Part shown: piece after piece, positions 58,423 to 64,000 of the stretch
Position numbering within the stretch: the first letter of the stretch is position 1
Layout: each line of letters begins with the position of its first letter
Assembly: GCA_027451525.1 (NCBI GenBank)
Contig: DAIDJF010000001.1
Span: forward strand, 124,001-188,000
Length of the DNA: 64,000 nucleotides
Origin: Ktedonobacterales bacterium
GTDB lineage: Bacteria; Chloroflexota; Ktedonobacteria; Ktedonobacterales; Ktedonobacteraceae
Direction of reading: 5' to 3'
The notes under the pieces: generated by a model
The model's database searches: none
Told to the model about the DNA's origin: nothing
The model's input: the letters and a program-made list of their open reading frames with translations, nothing else
Position numbers and translations under genes: made by a program

Positions 58423-59739
58423 TTAAGCATTGGCCGTTGTTTGTGCGACAACCTCGGAGAGTTGTTGGACCTCCTCTAATATTATATTGCCTTCTGCGAC
58501 CTGTCCTTTTTTAATCAGATGACGTGCTAAACGGAGGTTTGCCTGAACACGGGAGGCAGTACAGTCGGCATCGTCCAATATCAATGTAGCTTGGCGGAAT
58601 GCCTGTTCTGCCTCTTTATTATTCCCTATGGCTTCTTGCACTCTTCCTAGCATGATATGGGCGTCAGCTTGACGCGCGATTTGCCCTTCTGCGCTTGTAT
58701 CTACAGCCATTTCGGCATAGTGTAGGGCTTCTTCATAATCGGCATCTTCTAAGGCAAGCGCAGCAAGGGTAGAGGCGGCGGCTGAGAGAATACTGGCGCG
58801 AGATTTTTGTGCTTGTAGATCGCTTGTATTATAGCGTTGTGGGGTGTTTGTCCAGTATTCAATGAGATCGTGCATAGAACGCCGCACGTTGTCTCGTCGT
58901 CCAAGTTCACGCTCAATCTGGGCCATCTGACAAAGAACGAGAGCGGCTTGTAACGGTTGATGAATGGAGCGGTATAAGACATGGGCATTCTCAGCATGTT
59001 CTAATGCAATACGCAACTTGTCCGCGCGACAAGAAGCGGAGGCAAGGGGACCACGCATATAATAGGCTTGCGTAAAGGCAATAACCGCCATTCCCCAATG
59101 TGCTTCTGCCACATAGCCAAAGGGGGTATCCTGATTCATCATTTGCAGCGTTATTTCATATTCTTCAAATGCCCCCTCCAAGCCGAGTTCACGATAGGTT
59201 GCGGCGAGATGCAGATGGAGGAGCATAAGTTCTTGCTGCTGTTCGGCTGATAGACCTTCTTGTTTTGGTTGCTCACGAATAGCATAGGTAAAATCTTGTA
59301 AAGCTTTTAAAAATTTTTTCTGTTCAAAGTAACATTGTCCACGTAGAGCGGCTAAACGCCAACGTTGTAAAAGAGGCAGTTGAGGGAAAATGATTTCTTG
59401 AAAAGCGCAAATAGCCTTTTGAAATTCTTTATTTTTAAGAAATTGGGTTATTTCGACGCGAAAGTCCTCATAGGACTTATATTGGCGTGCTTCAACTTCA
59501 GAAGCTCGGTGTTGCTGTGCCAATATTTCAAGATCGGTAAGTGGCAGATGGAGTCTTTCCGCCAGATAGTGCAGACTTTCTTGTGAAGGGTCAACACGAT
59601 TGCGTTCTATTTGCGAGATGAGACTTGTGCTATACTGGTTTCCCGCAACATCGGCTAAGGAGAGGTGTAGCTCTTCCCGCGCGGCTCGAATGCGCCCTCC
59701 TAATGTGTCTGGTGATACGTGTTTTGATGGACGCGGCAT
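58423..59739 (-). CDS. XRE-family regulator with TPR repeats
   Basis: A 438-residue protein. The N-terminal 70 residues are a Cro/C1-type helix-turn-helix (GGRIRAAREELHLSLADVAG, then LISQIERNRVDPSQESLHYL), and the rest is helical TPR-like repeats (residues ~95-420; for example FLKALQDFTYAIREQPKQEG and YEEALHYAEMAVDTSAEGQI). This layout is typical of RRNPP-like or developmental regulators that sense peptides or protein partners. No small peptide gene is evident next to it. Promoter region is the gap to 60133. GGAAGG lies 13 bases upstream of the ATG. Confidence 0.87.
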   Translation of the reverse strand: MPRPSKHVSPDTLGGRIRAAREELHLSLADVAGNQYSTSLISQIERNRVDPSQESLHYLAERLHLPLTDLEILAQQHRASEVEARQYKSYEDFRVEITQFLKNKEFQKAICAFQEIIFPQLPLLQRWRLAALRGQCYFEQKKFLKALQDFTYAIREQPKQEGLSAEQQQELMLLHLHLAATYRELGLEGAFEEYEITLQMMNQDTPFGYVAEAHWGMAVIAFTQAYYMRGPLASASCRADKLRIALEHAENAHVLYRSIHQPLQAALVLCQMAQIERELGRRDNVRRSMHDLIEYWTNTPQRYNTSDLQAQKSRASILSAAASTLAALALEDADYEEALHYAEMAVDTSAEGQIARQADAHIMLGRVQEAIGNNKEAEQAFRQATLILDDADCTASRVQANLRLARHLIKKGQVAEGNIILEEVQQLSEVVAQTTANA

Positions 59740-60133
59740 CCGCCTATGCCATCCTTCCTAATGTGAGTATTGAATGCATAGAGGTAATTATAATCGATAC
59801 GAAAAGAAAATACAATCCCTATGTGAAAATGGTATGAAGCCAGGCGAACGGTACGATCAAAACACGTGAATTTTCTGTGCATGCTGTGTGAAAATACAAG
59901 AAAAGAAAGGAAATAAATATAAAAAAAGTAGCATCAAAATTCTTTCTTAGTGTAATGCGCGGTTTCGTATCTAAAGAAGCTGCTTTGCTGCTTTCATGTG
60001 TTTTGTCTTGTTACCAGAAATGACCCATATACAAAGAAAGAAATTTTGGAACTTTTGGTCTAAAGTATATTGACTTTCAGCGGCTAAGGCTGTATGCTGA
60101 AGAAGTGAAGTATAGGAAAGAGAGGAATGGTAG
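59740..60133. other. Divergent intergenic region, promoter-bearing
   Basis: 394 bases between the XRE-TPR gene (minus) and the gyrB-like gene (plus). It is AT-rich in the middle. It holds the plus-strand promoter at 60070-60098. No gene seen. Confidence 0.55.
60070..60098 (+). promoter_or_regulatory. Promoter of the gyrB/parE-like gene
   Basis: TTGACT (60070-60075) and TATGCT (60093-60098) with a 17-base spacer, 35 bases before the start codon. The leader then carries GAGAGG, 8 bases before ATG 60134. Confidence 0.75.
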
Positions 60134-62218
60134 ATGGCTCGTTCCCCAAAGACATCTCCCCAGCGGCAAGAAGGGGCTACTATTCAACTTGCATTTGATG
60201 ATACAGAGACCTCGCGAGAAGAAATTGTGCATGTTAGCGAGATGCAACAAGAGATAAAAATGACAACAAAGCAGAAGAAGAGTGTAGAGTACTCTGCGGC
60301 AGATATTCAGGTATTGGAAGGTATTGCGGCTATTCGTCACCGCCCCGGCATGTATATTGGTTCTACCTCGACCTCTGGTCTGCTTCACCTGATCTGGGAG
60401 GCGTTAGATAATGCCGTTGATGAAGCGGTGGCAGGCTACGGTCGGCAGATTTGGGTGTCAGTGGAGCGCGATGGCTGGGTGACGGTACGGGATGAAGGGC
60501 GCGGGTTGCCTTTTGATTTGATGCTTTATCAAGGTGATTATATGCCAGCAGCGACCGTTATTCTAACGGTTCCCCATTCGGGTGGGAAATTTACAGATGG
60601 AGTGTATAAAACAGCTGGTGGGTTACATGGTGTTGGTTCAACGGTAATTAATGCGCTATCAGAAAAGCTAGAGCTAATTGTTTGGAAAAATGGGCAGCAA
60701 TTTATGCAGACGTTTAGTCGTGGGGCGGCAATGCCGCACCAGATTACCGCCTGTGATCCAAAATTGCACGGAACACAGTTGCGCTGGTTATATGATCGTG
60801 CAGTTTTTGATACAGATGCATATTATGCTCTAGACGCGATAGAAAGCCGACTAAAAGCTGCAGCATATCTCAATCGCGGTGTCACATTTCATCTGCAAGC
60901 CTGGGATGAGGCGGCAGGAGAGCAAATGAGCCGCACATTTTATTCACGTGAAGGTTTGCCTGATTACGTGCGCGATTTAGCAGCTGGAACGAATACTCCA
61001 TTATTCAAGCAAGTGATCGGTATTGCAAAAGAAAAAGATAGTGTGCAGGTGGAGGTTGCTTTACAGCCGACAGCAGGCTATAAAATCATTTTGTATAGTT
61101 ATGCAAACGCTGTTCGTACCCGTGATGGGGGTGTTCATGAAACTGGTTTTAAGGCTGCTTTAACGAAAGTGTTAAATGATAATGCATTGAAAATGGGCAT
61201 CATTAAGAACCGCGAAAAAGAGGGATTTAAGCCAGAAGTTATTCAGCAAGGATTGAATGTTGTTATATCTGTAAAATTGCCCAATCCACAGTTCCAGGGA
61301 CAGACAAAAGACCGTTTAAATAATGCGCCTGTTGAGGGGATTGTGCGCTCGATAGTGGATGAAGGTTTAAAAGATTGGTTTGAAAATAATCAGGCGGCGG
61401 GCAAAGAGTGGCTAAAAAAAATCTTGCAGATGCAAAAGGCCCGCAACGAGGCGCAACTGGTCGAAGAATTGGCCCGTGCTGGCACGAAGAAAAGTGGCGA
61501 ACTCATTGATACAAGTTTGTCGAAGAAATTTCTACGTTGTAACACTGCAGATACCTCGCGTGCTGAACTGTTCATTGTCGAGGGTGACTCGGCTGGTGGG
61601 AGTGCTGGGCAGGGACGGTTCTCTGATTTTCAAGCCATCCTTAAACTCAAAGGCAAGCCGCTGAATGTTGCAAAGGCTGATCTTGTGCGTATCGTAGAGA
61701 ACGAAGAGATTCGCACTATTATCAATGTGCTTGGCACTGGAACGCGCGATACCTTTGATATTACGCGCCTGAAATTTAGCCGCGTGATTATCGCAACTGA
61801 TGCTGATGTTGATGGGTTACATATTCAATGCCTGCTATTGACCTTATTTCATCAAGAATTTAGCGAGTTGATTGAGCATGGACATGTGTATATTGCTTGC
61901 CCACCACTCTACTCAGTGAAGTACAAAGGAAAAATTACCTGGCTGTTAGATGATGAGGAGCGGATTCAGTTTCTCTCAACGCATCCAGATGCGCAGGGGT
62001 TGGAGTTCAAGCGTTTCAAAGGGTTAGGCGAAATGAATCCCAAAGAATTGCGCGATACGACCTTTGATCCTGCGCGTCGCACGCTCAAACGTGTGACAAT
62101 GGAAGATGGCGTACTAGCTGCCAAACTGGTGACTGAATTGATGGAAGATAAAAATGCTGAGATGCGCCGCACTTTTCTCGCAGAGCATGCGCGCAAAATC
62201 AAGGAGCTTGATATCTAG
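60134..62218 (+). CDS. Type IIA topoisomerase B subunit (GyrB/ParE-like)
   Basis: A 694-residue ATPase subunit. After a ~50-residue extension the GHKL ATPase site is seen: AIRHRPGMYIGSTS, the catalytic Glu region WEALDNAVDEAVAGY, and GGLHGVGSTVINALSE. The Toprim domain is VEGDSAGGSAGQGRFSDFQA and ATDADVDGLHIQCLLLTLF, and FKRFKGLGEMNPKELRDTTF is the C-terminal signature. Toprim loops usually read GGSAKQGRDR; here the Lys is Gly and the following Arg-Asp-Arg is Phe-Ser-Asp, so the protein is a divergent member. GyrB and ParE cannot be told apart safely. The A-subunit gene starts 2 bases after its stop. Confidence 0.88.
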   Translation: MARSPKTSPQRQEGATIQLAFDDTETSREEIVHVSEMQQEIKMTTKQKKSVEYSAADIQVLEGIAAIRHRPGMYIGSTSTSGLLHLIWEALDNAVDEAVAGYGRQIWVSVERDGWVTVRDEGRGLPFDLMLYQGDYMPAATVILTVPHSGGKFTDGVYKTAGGLHGVGSTVINALSEKLELIVWKNGQQFMQTFSRGAAMPHQITACDPKLHGTQLRWLYDRAVFDTDAYYALDAIESRLKAAAYLNRGVTFHLQAWDEAAGEQMSRTFYSREGLPDYVRDLAAGTNTPLFKQVIGIAKEKDSVQVEVALQPTAGYKIILYSYANAVRTRDGGVHETGFKAALTKVLNDNALKMGIIKNREKEGFKPEVIQQGLNVVISVKLPNPQFQGQTKDRLNNAPVEGIVRSIVDEGLKDWFENNQAAGKEWLKKILQMQKARNEAQLVEELARAGTKKSGELIDTSLSKKFLRCNTADTSRAELFIVEGDSAGGSAGQGRFSDFQAILKLKGKPLNVAKADLVRIVENEEIRTIINVLGTGTRDTFDITRLKFSRVIIATDADVDGLHIQCLLLTLFHQEFSELIEHGHVYIACPPLYSVKYKGKITWLLDDEERIQFLSTHPDAQGLEFKRFKGLGEMNPKELRDTTFDPARRTLKRVTMEDGVLAAKLVTELMEDKNAEMRRTFLAEHARKIKELDI

Positions 62219-62220
62219 CT

Positions 62221-64000
62221 ATGGCTCGTACAACAGATAGCGCGACATCCCCAGAGGCTGGGATGATTCGCGAAGAAGATTTTTCGGTGATCATCGCACG
62301 CGCTTTTGCTACCTATGGACTTTCGGTCGTGACTGATCGAGCTTTACCCGATGCGCGCGATGGTCTCAAACCAGTGCAACGGCGTATTCTCGCGGGTATG
62401 CGCGAGGCTCGTTACCTATCCACACGTCCGACGGTGAAAAGTGCTGAGGTAGTTGGACTAATCCTGGGTAATTATCACCCACATGGCGACTCTTCGGTGT
62501 ATGATGCGGCTGTGCGCATGGCCCAGCCATTTACGATGCGTTATCCATTGATTGAGGGTCAGGGGAATATGGGGAGCGAGGATGGTGATGCTCCCGCCGC
62601 GTATCGCTATACCGAGATGCGCCTTTCGCCGTTGGCAGAGGCATTGATGGCAGATATGGAGAGCGAAACCGTTTCTCTCCATCCCACCTACAAGCAAGAC
62701 CCAAAGGTCGTTGAGCCAGATTACTTGCCTGGGCGTATTCCGCCATTAGTTAACCCCTCGAGCGGTATCGCTGTTGGCCTCTCGACGAATATTCCACCGC
62801 ATAATCTCGGTGAGGTTCTACGTGCCTGTATCGCGCTGCTGGATCGCCCAGAAATGACCATTGAGCAATTAATGGGCTATATTCAGGGGCCAGACTTCTC
62901 GCAAGGTGGACGCATTATTGGTATTGAGGGCATCAAAGACTATTTTACTACTGGCAAGGGGCGTATTATTGTGCGCGCCGAGGTGCGCCTGGAAGAGACG
63001 CCGCGCAGCCGTTCACTGGTAGTTACGCAAATTCCTCCCATTGGTCGTGATAAGGTGAAAGCCTCAATCGTCAAAGCTATCAATGCACGCAAGTTAGAAG
63101 GTCTGATGCCCGACGTGCGTGATGAGAGCGATACAGAAAAGGGAACGCGCATTGTGCTCGATCTGCGCAAAGATGCGGATGCGGCACAGATGCTTTCGCA
63201 ACTTTTCAACGAGACCGATTTGCAGGTTGCTCTCTCGTTTCAGATGGTATTTCTCTTTGGTGAACCGATGCAGGCGGCGCGTCAACCGAAGCAGACAGGT
63301 ATTCTTCCCCTCTTGAATTATTGGAATGCGCATCAATTGGATGTGCTGACGCGCCGTTCGCAGTTTGAATTGCGTAAAGCCAGCGAACGGCTTCATATAG
63401 TCGAAGGTCTGATTACGGGTGCTGCTCATGCCGACCAGATTGTCAAAATATTCCAGCAAGCCGAGGACCGTGCGGCAGCCCGTAAAGAAATTGAACGCAC
63501 CTATGCACTTACGCCGATTCAGTCGGATGTGATTGCCTCGATGACGCTGGCTCAGGTTACACGACTGGATGCAGGTAAATACGCGCGCGAGCGTGACGAA
63601 CTACAGGGGCGTATCAGCGAGTTAGAACAGTTACTTGCCAGTCGCAAAGCTCTGGTAGCCTTGTTAAAAAAAGAGATGCAGCAGACAATGCGCCAATTTG
63701 CTGATGAGCGGCGGACGGTCATTGATGTGGAGGGAGTGGCTCATGCGCCAATTACATCGGTTGCGCGCTTGCATGAGCGTGAGCCGCTGACGATTGCCTG
63801 GACGCGCTCCGGCATGCTGAAGGCACTTCCAGCGGATGCATTTACACCGAAAGGCAAGCAAAACACGAAGCTGTATAGTCCGGTGCGTGGAGATGAGCAC
63901 TTGCGCCAGATCATCGCGAGTACATCACAGGACTACCTGTTGTGTATTGCCTCAACGGGGCGCGTGTTTCAGCTTGCAACGCATCGTATTCCTATGGGAA
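62221..64000 (+). CDS. Type IIA topoisomerase A subunit (GyrA/ParC-like), 3' end outside window
   Basis: The first 593 residues are visible; the gene continues past the right edge. N-terminal GyrA/ParC features are VVTDRALPDARDGLKPVQRR and GNYHPHGDSSVYDAAVRMAQ, and the catalytic tyrosine block reads DAPAAYRYTEMRLSPLAEAL, with Tyr where GyrA usually has Met before Arg-Tyr. Later come GRIPPLVNPSSGIAVGLSTN-like segments and the exit-gate helices. The last residues visible suggest a beta-propeller-like C-terminal domain starts near residue ~500. It forms the DNA-cleaving subunit with the upstream B subunit in an A2B2 enzyme; start ATG 62221 is 2 bases after that gene's stop. Confidence 0.9.
   Translation, partial: MARTTDSATSPEAGMIREEDFSVIIARAFATYGLSVVTDRALPDARDGLKPVQRRILAGMREARYLSTRPTVKSAEVVGLILGNYHPHGDSSVYDAAVRMAQPFTMRYPLIEGQGNMGSEDGDAPAAYRYTEMRLSPLAEALMADMESETVSLHPTYKQDPKVVEPDYLPGRIPPLVNPSSGIAVGLSTNIPPHNLGEVLRACIALLDRPEMTIEQLMGYIQGPDFSQGGRIIGIEGIKDYFTTGKGRIIVRAEVRLEETPRSRSLVVTQIPPIGRDKVKASIVKAINARKLEGLMPDVRDESDTEKGTRIVLDLRKDADAAQMLSQLFNETDLQVALSFQMVFLFGEPMQAARQPKQTGILPLLNYWNAHQLDVLTRRSQFELRKASERLHIVEGLITGAAHADQIVKIFQQAEDRAAARKEIERTYALTPIQSDVIASMTLAQVTRLDAGKYARERDELQGRISELEQLLASRKALVALLKKEMQQTMRQFADERRTVIDVEGVAHAPITSVARLHEREPLTIAWTRSGMLKALPADAFTPKGKQNTKLYSPVRGDEHLRQIIASTSQDYLLCIASTGRVFQLATHRIPMG

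Noticed and set aside
1..64000. tRNA or rRNA genes
   Set aside because: No T-arm-like GGTTCGANNCC with acceptor pairing and no conserved rRNA blocks were found by eye.

Overview
The window looks like chromosomal DNA of a Chloroflexota bacterium, most probably class Ktedonobacteria. This is inferred from family content: a DUF5671 membrane protein, a baeRF-type release-factor relative, a cell-surface protein with DUF5719-like FAEG repeats, PucR and LacI regulators, an IS607-type element, and a moderate-GC genome with strong AGGAGG-like ribosome sites. No rRNA, tRNA or CRISPR array was recognised.

Layout. 1-8.5 kb: housekeeping and redox genes (cupin, DUF5671 membrane protein, RibD-like reductase, a sulfatase-fold/lgt pair, a two-domain thioredoxin-fold protein read through an in-frame TGA, baeRF protein, ACT protein). 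8.5-22 kb: lipoprotein, EamA transporter, YbaK-type deacylase, stress membrane protein, a LacI regulator with its own twin operators, F420-type oxidoreductase, nucleotidyltransferase, membrane-anchored glycosidase, MarR/MFS pair with an operator over the -35 box, and PucR. 22.3-24.4 kb: an IS607 element (serine recombinase plus TnpB) lying between pucR and an fdrA/DUF1116 pair of the allantoin/oxamate type. 27.5-33.5 kb: DinB protein, SDR and an ABC importer (binding protein, fused permease, ATPase). 33.5-34.6 kb: two membrane proteins behind a structured leader. 34.9-41.8 kb: a six-gene envelope operon (beta-propeller lipoprotein, two FxLYD proteins, a decayed alkaline-phosphatase-like protein, an 8-TM FtsX-type permease and its ATPase). 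41.8-46.6 kb: methyltransferase, FabG and a large surface protein. 46.8-51 kb: an operon of molybdopterin oxidoreductase, glycosyltransferase-acyltransferase fusion and methyltransferase, whose 3' end overlaps a convergent pentapeptide-repeat gene. 52-60 kb: DUF971, a 54-aa membrane peptide, MarR/SDR, YihY, J-domain, zinc-ribbon and XRE-TPR genes. 60-64 kb: a gyrB/parE-gyrA/parC pair running off the right edge.

The two most unusual signals are: (1) a TGA exactly at the first catalytic cysteine position of a CPYC redox motif, followed by a bacterial SECIS-like hairpin, which makes this gene a probable selenoprotein; and (2) four copies of a small structured repeat inside tnpB, three of them nested in each other, with stems that vary in sequence but keep complementarity, and read in different frames without breaking the protein.
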